Assembly: GCA_003168255.1 (NCBI GenBank)
Contig: PMSU01000213.1
Span: 27,649-91,648, forward strand
Origin: Actinomycetota bacterium
GTDB lineage: Bacteria > Actinomycetota > Actinomycetes > Streptosporangiales > Streptosporangiaceae
Reading direction: 5' to 3'
DNA length: 64,000 nucleotides
Shown: in pieces, positions 57,773-64,000 of the stretch
Layout of the letters: every line of letters starts with the position of its first letter
Numbering within the stretch: position 1 is the stretch's first letter
Position numbers and translations under genes: made by a program
Notes under the pieces: model-generated
Databases searched by the model: none
The model's input: only the letters and a program-made list of their open reading frames with translations
What the model was told of the DNA's origin: nothing

Positions 57773-58622
57773 CGCCGGTCGCCCCCAGGTAGGCGGTGGT
57801 AACGGCGGGATCGGTCAGCACCTGGCCGGGCGGGCCGGTCGCGATCACCTTCCCGAAGTCGAGCACCACGATCGTGTCGCAGGCCGACATCATCAGGTCA
57901 ATGCGATGCTCGACAAGGACTACGCAGGCATCCGCCGCGACCTCGCGGATCAGCCCGCTGAGTCCGGGGAGCTCGCGTTCGGACAGGCCGCTGGCGGGTT
58001 CGTCAAGCAGCAGCAGGCGCGGGCGCGCGGCCAGCGCGCGGGCGATCGCGACCCGCTTGCGCAGGCCGTAGGCGAGCTCATCCGGCATCCGGTCGGCGAG
58101 ATCGGCCGCGCCTGCCCGGTCGAGCGCCTCGCGCGCCCGGTCGCGCAGCCTCCGCTCATCGGAATCGGACCAGGGCAGGCCGAGCAGCGCCGGCCAGAAC
58201 CCGGCGCGCGCGTGGCAGCTGGCACCGACCATGACGTTCTCGAGCACGGTGAGCCGGCTGAAGAGCCCGAGCCCTTGCAGCGTGCGGGCAATCCCCCGGG
58301 AAGCCAGCCGGTGCGGGCGCAGCCGGGCCAGGTTGGTGTCGTCGAAGATCAGCTGGCCTGCCTGTGGCCGGACGAAGCCGCAGACCGCGTTCAGCAGGGT
58401 GGTCTTGCCCGCGCCATTCGGGCCGATGATCCCGGTCACCTGGCGCGGCATGGCCGTGAGCGAGACCTCGTCGAGCGCGGTGACGCCGTCGAAGCGTACC
58501 GTTACGCCGCGGACTTGCAGCGCGCCAGTCGGCTCTGGCGCGGCCAGGTCCGACTTGTCTGGCGGCGCCGGCGGTGACACTGGCGGCGTCTCAGGGTGCA
58601 CCCCGGATGAACTGTCGTTCAT
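57765..58622 (-). CDS. livG: Liv-type ABC transporter ATPase (LivG-like)
   Basis: A 285-residue ABC ATPase. Walker A GPNGAGKTTLL is at about 71-81; signature LAYGLRKRVAIARAL replaces LSGGQ as is normal for LivG-type; Walker B LLLLDEPASGLSEREL; switch VEHRIDLMM. ATG 58622 is the likely start, though the frame goes on for 51 bases. An N-terminal Pro-rich tail of about 35 residues precedes the domain. First gene of the operon LivG-F-H-M-SBP-TetR; a promoter is expected in the 341-base gap upstream. Confidence 0.92.
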   Translation of the reverse strand: MNDSSSGVHPETPPVSPPAPPDKSDLAAPEPTGALQVRGVTVRFDGVTALDEVSLTAMPRQVTGIIGPNGAGKTTLLNAVCGFVRPQAGQLIFDDTNLARLRPHRLASRGIARTLQGLGLFSRLTVLENVMVGASCHARAGFWPALLGLPWSDSDERRLRDRAREALDRAGAADLADRMPDELAYGLRKRVAIARALAARPRLLLLDEPASGLSERELPGLSGLIREVAADACVVLVEHRIDLMMSACDTIVVLDFGKVIATGPPGQVLTDPAVTTAYLGATGDG

Positions 58623-58963
58623 GGGCTCGATCCATGTACAGGCTGGCATGATGCCCGCCGTGTGAATACACATTCAGGCACGAGTGGCGGGAAGGCGCAA
58701 GGCCTGATCCGGCAGTCAGCGTCGATTCGTGGCCGAACTGATACCCGCGGCGGCTGAGACGCGCGGACACGGCGGCTTGTGACGATGGGCTCGTGCCGCA
58801 GGTCGCTGGCGGGTACGCTCAGGCGCTCCGAGCCCAACGCAGGAGATCCGAGACCGATCCGCGACCGCCTTACCGGCAGCGCATTCGCACGGGAGAGATC
58901 GCCGTCGAACATGCGGAGTCCGGGCCATCTACATCCGCCACCGGGGCTTAGAGAGGAAGCAGC
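58623..58963. other. divergent intergenic region with a small palindrome
   Basis: A 341-base gap between LivG (minus) and the ThDP enzyme (plus). Near 58661-58672 the sequence TGTG-AATA-CACA is a small inverted repeat, possibly an operator for the TetR gene of the operon. AGAGGAAGCAGC before ATG 58964 gives a ribosome site. No gene is supported. Confidence 0.45.
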
Positions 58964-60508
58964 ATGAATGGCGCCGAGAGTCTGGTGAGAACGTTTGTTG
59001 GCGCGGGGGTAGAAGTTTGTTTTGCTAATCCAGGAACGTCCGAAATGCACTTCGTTGCCGCTGTTGACGAAGTCGAGGGGATGCGGACGATACTCGGCCT
59101 CTTCGAAGGCGCCGTTACTGGTATGGCGGATGGTTACGGCCGGATGGCGGAAAAGCCCGCCGCGACGCTCTTGCATCTCGGGCCAGGGCTCGCCAACGGT
59201 CTCGCCAACCTGCACAACGCGCGGCGCGCCGCGACGCCGATCGTCAATGTTGTCGGCAACCACGCGACCTATCACGCTCAATATGATCCGCCGCTCGCGT
59301 CTGATGTAATCGGCTTCGCCCGACCGGTGTCAGGCTGGATCCACTCTTCGACCAGCGCCGCCGCGGTGGCGACTGACGGGGCACGGGCTGTGCAAGCCGC
59401 GCTTGAGCCGCCGGGACAGATCGCGACGCTGATCCTGCCGGCCGATACGGCCTGGCTCGAGGCGGAACGGCCAGCGCCGGCCCTGCCAAGTCCCGGGCCT
59501 GCCGCCGTTTCAGACGAAGTCATCGATGACGTCGCCGCCGCGCTCAAGCTCGGCCGCAGCACGATGATCCTGGTCCGCGGGGCGGCATTGAAGGAGCGCG
59601 GCCTGGCCGCCGCGGGGCGCATCGCAGCCCAGACCGGCGCGCGCATCGCGTGCGACACATTCGCCCCGCGGTGCCAGCGCGGAGCCGGCCGCGTGCAGAT
59701 GGAGCGCATTCCGTATTTTGCCGAGCAGATTCTCGAGTTCATGCAGGGGACGCAACAGCTGATCCTCGTCGGGGCGAAGCCGCCGGTGTCCTTCTTTGCC
59801 TATCCAGACAAGGCATCCTGGTGCACGCCTGAGGATTGCCGGATTCTCTATCTGGCCCATGAGAACGAGGACGGGGTGGCGTCGCTCGAAGCGGTAGCGG
59901 AGGCAGTCGGGGCGCGCGGGCAGTCGGCGAACATCGCCGCGTCGGTGCGGCCTGATCTGCCCACCGGTAAGCTCGACGCCTACACGGCTGGGCAAGTGAT
60001 CGGCCATTTCCTTCCGGCCGGGGCCATCATTTCGGACGAGGCGGCGACCTCAGGAATCGGTCTTTATATCTTCACCGCCAACTCGGCGCCGCACGATTAC
60101 CTCTCGCTCACTGGCGGTTCAATCGGCCAGGGCCTGCCGGTGGCCACCGGAGCGGCGGTGGCCTGTCCGGACCGCAAGGTCGTCTGCCCGCACGGCGACG
60201 GCGGGGCCATGTACACCCTCCAGGCGCTGTGGACGCAGGCACGCGAGAACCTCGACGTGACCACGGTAATCTTCGCCAACCACTCTTACGCGATCCTCAA
60301 TGTGGAACTGATGCGGGTGGGAGTCGCGAACCCCGGCCCGAAGGCCCTGTCGATGCTCGATCTGCACAACCCGACCCTCGACTGGGTGAGCCTCGCGGCG
60401 GGCATGGGCGTCGAGGCGAGCCGCTCGCAGACGCTGGAGGAATTCACCGACCAGTTCGCGAGCGCGATGAACCAAGGGGGGCCGCGGCTGATTGAGGTGA
60501 TGTTGTAG
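58964..60508 (+). CDS. thiamine-diphosphate enzyme, acetolactate synthase large-subunit-like
   Basis: A 514-residue ThDP-dependent enzyme of the ALS/benzoylformate decarboxylase/sulfoacetaldehyde type. The catalytic Glu lies in LGLFEGAVTGMADGYGRMAEKPAATLLHLGPG (about 45-75). The cofactor motif is GDGGAMYTLQALWTQARENLDVTTVIFANHSYAILN (GDG at about 407, the N at about 436). It is 514 long, shorter than ALS (about 570), and no small subunit gene is near, so decarboxylation or a carboligation is more likely than valine synthesis. Starts with an AGAGGAAG ribosome site. Confidence 0.87.
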   Translation: MNGAESLVRTFVGAGVEVCFANPGTSEMHFVAAVDEVEGMRTILGLFEGAVTGMADGYGRMAEKPAATLLHLGPGLANGLANLHNARRAATPIVNVVGNHATYHAQYDPPLASDVIGFARPVSGWIHSSTSAAAVATDGARAVQAALEPPGQIATLILPADTAWLEAERPAPALPSPGPAAVSDEVIDDVAAALKLGRSTMILVRGAALKERGLAAAGRIAAQTGARIACDTFAPRCQRGAGRVQMERIPYFAEQILEFMQGTQQLILVGAKPPVSFFAYPDKASWCTPEDCRILYLAHENEDGVASLEAVAEAVGARGQSANIAASVRPDLPTGKLDAYTAGQVIGHFLPAGAIISDEAATSGIGLYIFTANSAPHDYLSLTGGSIGQGLPVATGAAVACPDRKVVCPHGDGGAMYTLQALWTQARENLDVTTVIFANHSYAILNVELMRVGVANPGPKALSMLDLHNPTLDWVSLAAGMGVEASRSQTLEEFTDQFASAMNQGGPRLIEVML

Positions 60509-60600
60509 ACCGCCGTGGTGAACGCGACCGCCAAGCCCCCCGGCAGGCAGAATGGGCAGGCACAGTCAGGCCGACCCAGCCTGCAAGCGAGAAGACCTAG

Positions 60601-61764
60601 ATGAGGGATGGGCTCTTGTACGAGACGGGCGGGACCGCTGACCCCGAGCCGCAGGCGGTGGGTTCGCCGCTGACCGGAGCCGCGATCTTCCTAGTCGCGG
60701 TGATCAACCAGGGAACGCAGAGCGCCGACGCGGTGCGCGGCCTGTGCGCAGACCTGGCCGGGCTGGTCCGCGCTGTGGGCTTCCGTGACCTGGACGGGCA
60801 GCTGACCTGCGTGACGGGGTTCGGTGCGCAGGCGTGGGGCAAGCTGGCGGCGGGGCCGGGGCCCGCCGGGCTGCACCCGTTCCGCGAGATCCGGGCCGGC
60901 GCCCGGCATGCCGTGGCCACCCCCGGTGACATGCTCTTCCACATCCGCGCCGCGCGGATGGACCTGTGCTTCGAGCTGGCTACCCAGATCGTCAGCCGGC
61001 TCGGCGACGCGGTGACGGTACTGGACGAGGTGCACGGATTCCGCTACTTCGACAACCGTGACCTGATCGGGTTCGTGGACGGCACCGAGAACCCGGTCGG
61101 GCAGGCGGCAGTCCGGGCAACGATCATCGGCTCCGAGGACGCGGCGTTCGCCGGCGGCAGTTACGTGATCGTCCAGAAGTACCTGCATGACCTGGCCGTC
61201 TGGGACGCGATTCCGGTCGAGCAGCAGGAACGGATTGTCGGGCGGACGAAGCTATCCGATATCGAACTCGACGACTCGGCCAAGCCCAGCTACGCGCACA
61301 ACGCACTGACGACGATCGTCGAGGATGGCGAGGAAGTGCAGATCGTCCGCGACAACATGCCCTTCGGCTCACCCGGGAGCGGCGAGTACGGAACTTACTT
61401 CATCGGCTACGCTCGCTCGCCCGCCGTGATCGAGCAGATGCTGACGAACATGTTCGTCGGCTCGCCCGAGGGCAACTACGATCGGCTGCTTGACGTCAGC
61501 ACGGCCGTAACCGGGACCCTGTTCTTCGTGCCCTCGGCGGATTTGCTGGAGCGGCTGGGCGACGACGAGCCGGCACCGGACGAGCCAGCGCCACTGGACG
61601 GGCCAGCGCCACCGGACGAGCCAGCGCCACCGGACGAGCCAGCGCCACCGGACGAGTCGGCGCCGCCCCCAGCCGGCCGGAATCTACCCCCGCCTGCCGG
61701 CCGGACGGGTGGCAGTGGTTCGCTGAACATCGGCAGTCTGAGGGGAGTTCCTAAGGATGAATAA
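60601..61764 (+). CDS. B-type dye-decolorizing peroxidase, encapsulin cargo
   Basis: A 387-residue DyP peroxidase. Heme-pocket residues line up with the Rhodococcus DypB: Asp160 in GFVDGTENP, proximal His233 in SYAHN, Arg250 and Asn252 in VRDNMPFG. Residues 321-360 are an 18-bp-encoded PAPPDE linker. The tail GSGSLNIGSLRG (about 371-382) fits the encapsulin cargo-loading peptide (SLxIGSLKG). Its stop overlaps the encapsulin start by 8 bases. It is therefore packed in the shell and oxidises dyes, phenols or similar with H2O2, likely in oxidative stress or lignin-type chemistry. Confidence 0.95.
   Translation: MRDGLLYETGGTADPEPQAVGSPLTGAAIFLVAVINQGTQSADAVRGLCADLAGLVRAVGFRDLDGQLTCVTGFGAQAWGKLAAGPGPAGLHPFREIRAGARHAVATPGDMLFHIRAARMDLCFELATQIVSRLGDAVTVLDEVHGFRYFDNRDLIGFVDGTENPVGQAAVRATIIGSEDAAFAGGSYVIVQKYLHDLAVWDAIPVEQQERIVGRTKLSDIELDDSAKPSYAHNALTTIVEDGEEVQIVRDNMPFGSPGSGEYGTYFIGYARSPAVIEQMLTNMFVGSPEGNYDRLLDVSTAVTGTLFFVPSADLLERLGDDEPAPDEPAPLDGPAPPDEPAPPDEPAPPDESAPPPAGRNLPPPAGRTGGSGSLNIGSLRGVPKDE
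61564..61665. repeat. 18-bp tandem repeat in the DyP linker
   Basis: Five to six copies of gacgagccagcgccaccg, some with base changes. They code for the hexapeptide DEPAPP, a flexible linker between the DyP domain and its cargo peptide. Confidence 0.9.
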
Positions 61765-62560
61765 CCTGTACCGCGAACTTGCGCCTGTCTCCGAGGTCGC
61801 CTGGACACAGATCGAGCAGGAGGCCGCCCGCACCTTCAAGCGCCACCTGGCCGGCCGGCGGGTGGTGGACGTGCACGGGCCAGCCGGCGATTCTTTCGCC
61901 GCGGTGGGGACCGGCCACGTGGCCGAGATCGATCCGCCGGGCGACGGCGTGCTCGCCCGGCAACGCCAGGTCTCGGCGCTGGTGGAGCTGCGTGCCCCGT
62001 TCCGGCTGGACCGGCAGGATGTCGATGACGTGGAACGGGGCGCTCAGGATTCCGACTGGCAGCCGGTCAAGGACGCTGCCCGGCAGCTCGCCTTCGCCGA
62101 GGACCGCGCCATCTTCGAGGGCTATCCGGCCGGCGGCATCGGCGGCATACGCCAGGGTGCAAGCAACCAGCCGGTAGCCCTCCCTGCGGACGTCCGCGAT
62201 TATCCCGGAGCGATCGGCCAGGCCCTCGGCCGGCTGCGCGTGGCCGGCGTCGACGGCCCGTACTCGGTGGTTCTCAGCGCGGATGCCTATACCGCCGTGA
62301 GCGAGACCAGCGATCACGGCTACCCGATTATCGAGCACATCCAGCGGCAGCTGTCCGGCGACATCATCTGGGCACCGGCCATCAGCGGCGCCATCGTGCT
62401 GACCACCCGCGGCGGTGACTTCAGTCTCCAGCTCGGCCAGGATGTCTCGATCGGCTACCTATCCCACACCGATACCACCGTCGACCTGTACCTACAGGAG
62501 ACCCTGACCTTCCTGATGTTCACCAGCGAGGCAGCAGTCGGTCTCACGCCCGCCGGCTAG
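61757..62560 (+). CDS. encapsulin nanocompartment shell protein (family 1)
   Basis: A 267-residue HK97-fold shell protein of usual length. It begins NNLYRELAPVSEVAWTQIEQEAARTFKRHLAGRRVVDV, the encapsulin N-arm. Later blocks are DDVERGAQDSDWQPVKDAARQLAFAEDRAIFEGY, IIWAPAISGAIVLTTRGGDFSL and GQDVSIGYLSHTDTTVDLYLQETLTFLMFTSEAAVGL, all strong family features. It assembles a 60-subunit, about 24-nm cage around the DyP peroxidase. Translationally coupled to DyP by an 8-base overlap. A terminator hairpin follows. Confidence 0.96.
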   Translation: MNNLYRELAPVSEVAWTQIEQEAARTFKRHLAGRRVVDVHGPAGDSFAAVGTGHVAEIDPPGDGVLARQRQVSALVELRAPFRLDRQDVDDVERGAQDSDWQPVKDAARQLAFAEDRAIFEGYPAGGIGGIRQGASNQPVALPADVRDYPGAIGQALGRLRVAGVDGPYSVVLSADAYTAVSETSDHGYPIIEHIQRQLSGDIIWAPAISGAIVLTTRGGDFSLQLGQDVSIGYLSHTDTTVDLYLQETLTFLMFTSEAAVGLTPAG

Positions 62561-62568
62561 ACGAGCCA

Positions 62569-62596
62569 CCAGAGCGGAGGCGTTCCCCCGCTCTGG
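62569..62596 (+). terminator. terminator hairpin after the encapsulin gene
   Basis: CCAGAGCGG (62569-62577) and CCGCTCTGG (62588-62596) form a perfect 9-bp stem with a 10-base loop, 9 bases after the stop. No U-run. Confidence 0.8.
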
Positions 62597-62679
62597 AAGG
62601 CCCGGTGGATGCATGACCGGCGACATCGTGCCAGCGGTCGGCACTCGCAGGCCCTGGCGGGGGCGCCGACTTGCACCGG

Positions 62680-63294
62680 TCAGAGGGACGCATCCAGCAG
62701 CGCTTCGGCGGCAGCTCGGGCTGAGGTGGCGATTGACGGGTCGTGGTCCATCCGGGCGGACAAAATTGCGCCGTCGTAGATGACCTGTAGCTGCCGTGCG
62801 AGCTCTGGAGGGTCTGTAGCTCCGGCTTGCTCGGCGAGGTCGGTAAACAGGGCGCGAATCCATGCGCGATAGTCGTCCGCGGCTCTTTCGACAAGGCCGC
62901 CCCGGGGCGCCTCCGCGGCGGCGGCAACGAACGCGCACCCTCGGAAACCTGGCTGAGCGAAAATCAGGGCCTGGGCTTCGAAGACAGCAAGCAGTCGCCG
63001 CCGGGGAACGCGGTACCGGTCAACGGCCGCCATGAGTCGCCCCGTCGTCCCGTCGTGGCGCGACTCAAGGTAGGCGTGCACCAAGCCTTCCTTGCTGCCG
63101 AACAGGTTGTACAGCGACCCCTTGGCCACCCCGGCGTGCTCAATGATCCGGTCGATGCCCACCGTCTGGATGCCCTCGGCATAGAACAGCTCATTCGCCG
63201 ATGCCAGCAGGCGCTCGCGAGCCGAGCCTCCGCTGCCTGCCTCCCGCCGCGCAGGCCCGGTCGATCGCGACTCGTAAGTCGCCGTCTCGTTCAT
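62680..63294 (-). CDS. TetR family transcriptional regulator
   Basis: A 204-residue TetR regulator. HTH at about 37-70: IQTVGIDRIIEHAGVAKGSLYNLFGSKEGLVHAYL. The ligand half has QALIFAQPGFRGCAFVAAAAEAP, typical of the AcrR/YcdC branch that regulates flavoprotein or DUF427 neighbours. Convergent with encapsulin and 80 bases from the divergent-oriented DUF427 end. It may regulate the DUF427 and SDR genes on the same strand, or itself. Confidence 0.9.
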   Translation of the reverse strand: MNETATYESRSTGPARREAGSGGSARERLLASANELFYAEGIQTVGIDRIIEHAGVAKGSLYNLFGSKEGLVHAYLESRHDGTTGRLMAAVDRYRVPRRRLLAVFEAQALIFAQPGFRGCAFVAAAAEAPRGGLVERAADDYRAWIRALFTDLAEQAGATDPPELARQLQVIYDGAILSARMDHDPSIATSARAAAEALLDASL

Positions 63295-63373
63295 CCTCGG
63301 TTTCCGCCCCTTCGGACAGACCTGTCTGGCTAATCCTTGAATTCTCTGTCTATCCCGCTGCTGGACTTTCTGT

Positions 63374-63757
63374 CTACTCGGGCTCTACCACGGAGCCGAT
63401 CTCGACTCGGTCTGGGTAGAAGGCGAGGTACCCGGCGATTGCTTCTACCGCCGGATAGGGCTCGGCGTAGGTCCAGATCGCATCCTCGATGTCCCCGTCT
63501 TGCCCGGCGATGGTGTAGTACGAGGCATCGCCCTTGTACGGGCAGTAGGTCGACGTCGGGGTCCGGCGCAGGACTGCCTGCTCAACGTCGGCGATGGGGA
63601 AGTACTGCACTGGCGGATAGGCCGCCTCGCGGACGGTCAACGTCGCGGTGCTGTCCGCCACGACGCGCCCATTCACCCGGACAACGAATCGCTCGCCGGT
63701 CGCCTCAATCGTGATCGGGTGGTCCGGACTGGGGGCCTTCGGCTCTCGGATTTCCAT
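63374..63757 (-). CDS. DUF427 domain protein
   Basis: A 127-residue DUF427 protein. VADSTATLTVREAAYPPVQYFPIADV and TPTSTYCPYKGDASYYTI, followed by AIWTYAEPYPAVEAIAGYLAFYPDRVEI, cover almost the whole family profile. ATG 63757 has AGGAGG at good distance. The family is a small beta-barrel with no proved activity; the conserved Cys-Pro-Tyr-Lys-Gly suggests ligand or nucleophile use. It follows the SDR gene by 19 bases on the same strand. Confidence 0.9.
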   Translation of the reverse strand: MEIREPKAPSPDHPITIEATGERFVVRVNGRVVADSTATLTVREAAYPPVQYFPIADVEQAVLRRTPTSTYCPYKGDASYYTIAGQDGDIEDAIWTYAEPYPAVEAIAGYLAFYPDRVEIGSVVEPE

Positions 63758-63776
63758 GTGATCCTCCTGCATCTCG

Positions 63777-64000
63777 TCAGATGGCCGTGCGGCCGCCGTC
63801 GACCGGGATAACGGCGCCCGTGAGGTAACTCGCCTTATCGGACGCGACGAAGGCGATGACCTCCGCGATTTCCTCGACCTGGGCGCCGCGGCCGAGCAGG
63901 GTGGTCTTGCCAAGCTGCTCGATCAGATCCGGGTTAGCCCCGTCGCTGTAGACCGGCCCAGGCGCGACAGTGTTCACCCGTACACCAGCGGGGCTGAACT
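63777..64000 (-). CDS. SDR family oxidoreductase, 3' part only
   Basis: The C-terminal 74 residues of a short-chain dehydrogenase: VRVNTVAPGPVY after the catalytic region, then IAEVIAFVASDKASYLTGAVIPVDGGRTAI, the standard SDR ending. The frame is open to the window edge, so the catalytic residues and start lie beyond 64000. It precedes the DUF427 gene by 19 bases and probably shares its transcript. Confidence 0.9.
   Translation of the reverse strand, partial: FSPAGVRVNTVAPGPVYSDGANPDLIEQLGKTTLLGRGAQVEEIAEVIAFVASDKASYLTGAVIPVDGGRTAI

Noticed and set aside
58964-60508. Classical acetolactate synthase for branched-chain amino acids.
   Set aside because: Shorter than usual and lacking a regulatory subunit or ilv neighbours, so only the general ThDP class is assigned.

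Overview
The window reads as a chromosomal segment of a high-GC, soil-type actinomycete. It is GC-rich throughout with G/C-biased third codon positions, starts are often GTG, and neighbouring genes often share GTGA or ATGA start/stop overlaps. Family content agrees: a 2-methylisoborneol (earthy odour) operon, F420-type luciferase-fold oxidoreductases, a PPOX/F420 flavin protein, a LysM/Rpf-like wall enzyme, DUF4242, CGNR and GntR/MarR/TetR regulators. I saw no rRNA, tRNA, CRISPR array, transposase or phage module.

Layout. 0.1-7.2 kb: epoxide-hydrolase-like protein, the 2-methylisoborneol operon (GPP C-methyltransferase + terpene cyclase), a GNAT, a secreted esterase and an aldehyde dehydrogenase. 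7.3-26.6 kb: a large CoA-thioester catabolic island with two CoA ligases, four acyl-CoA dehydrogenases, three crotonases, a FAS1-like dehydratase, two SDRs, a thiolase, a CaiB-type CoA transferase, two LLM oxidoreductases and two paralogous MarR regulators. A BadI-like ring hydrolase beside a BadH-like dehydrogenase and an AliA-like ligase points to ring-opening beta-oxidation of an alicyclic carboxylic acid. Five promoters in the island share a related sequence (TTAGTCTAGT-N5-ATACT and variants), which suggests one MarR regulon.

26.7-31.3 kb: a frameshifted GNAT, a PH-like protein, a SCO4226/DUF4242 protein, a LuxR-type regulator remnant, and a secreted phospholipase-D-fold protein with Ig-like repeats. 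30.8-34.0 kb: a minus-strand operon with a MauE-like membrane protein, a MauD-like CPAC thioredoxin, a second thioredoxin-fold protein without CXXC, and a Tat-exported protein with about 20 cysteines. It resembles methylamine dehydrogenase light-chain maturation but lacks the heavy chain and MauG, and is my best candidate for an undescribed system.

34.2-37.7 kb: GNAT and DinB sequences joined in one reading frame through a pentapeptide repeat, a decayed arginase-family gene and a repeat-rich stretch of about 1 kb without a gene. 37.8-41.9 kb: a TetR-controlled PPOX-MFS-MFS set with a clear palindromic operator. 42.1-49.7 kb: LysM/lytic protein with a leader-peptide/hairpin 5' region, lactate-oxidase family enzyme, HAD + GntR pair, two metallo-beta-lactamase-fold proteins, a secreted bulb-lectin protein, a CGNR protein and a deaminase. 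49.9-52.9 kb: CYTH/CHAD protein translationally coupled to a ParA ATPase, then an internally deleted methyltransferase. 53.0-58.6 kb: a complete branched-chain-amino-acid-type (Liv) ABC importer with a TetR gene. 59.0-62.6 kb: a ThDP enzyme, then a B-type DyP peroxidase with C-terminal cargo peptide overlapping an encapsulin shell gene. 62.7-64.0 kb: TetR, DUF427 protein and a truncated SDR running off the end.

A recurring feature is short tandem repeats. Those in or at the ends of coding regions have units that are multiples of three (15, 18, 18, 27 bp); those between genes have other lengths (5, 9, 14, 28, about 21 bp). At least five gene remnants indicate local decay.
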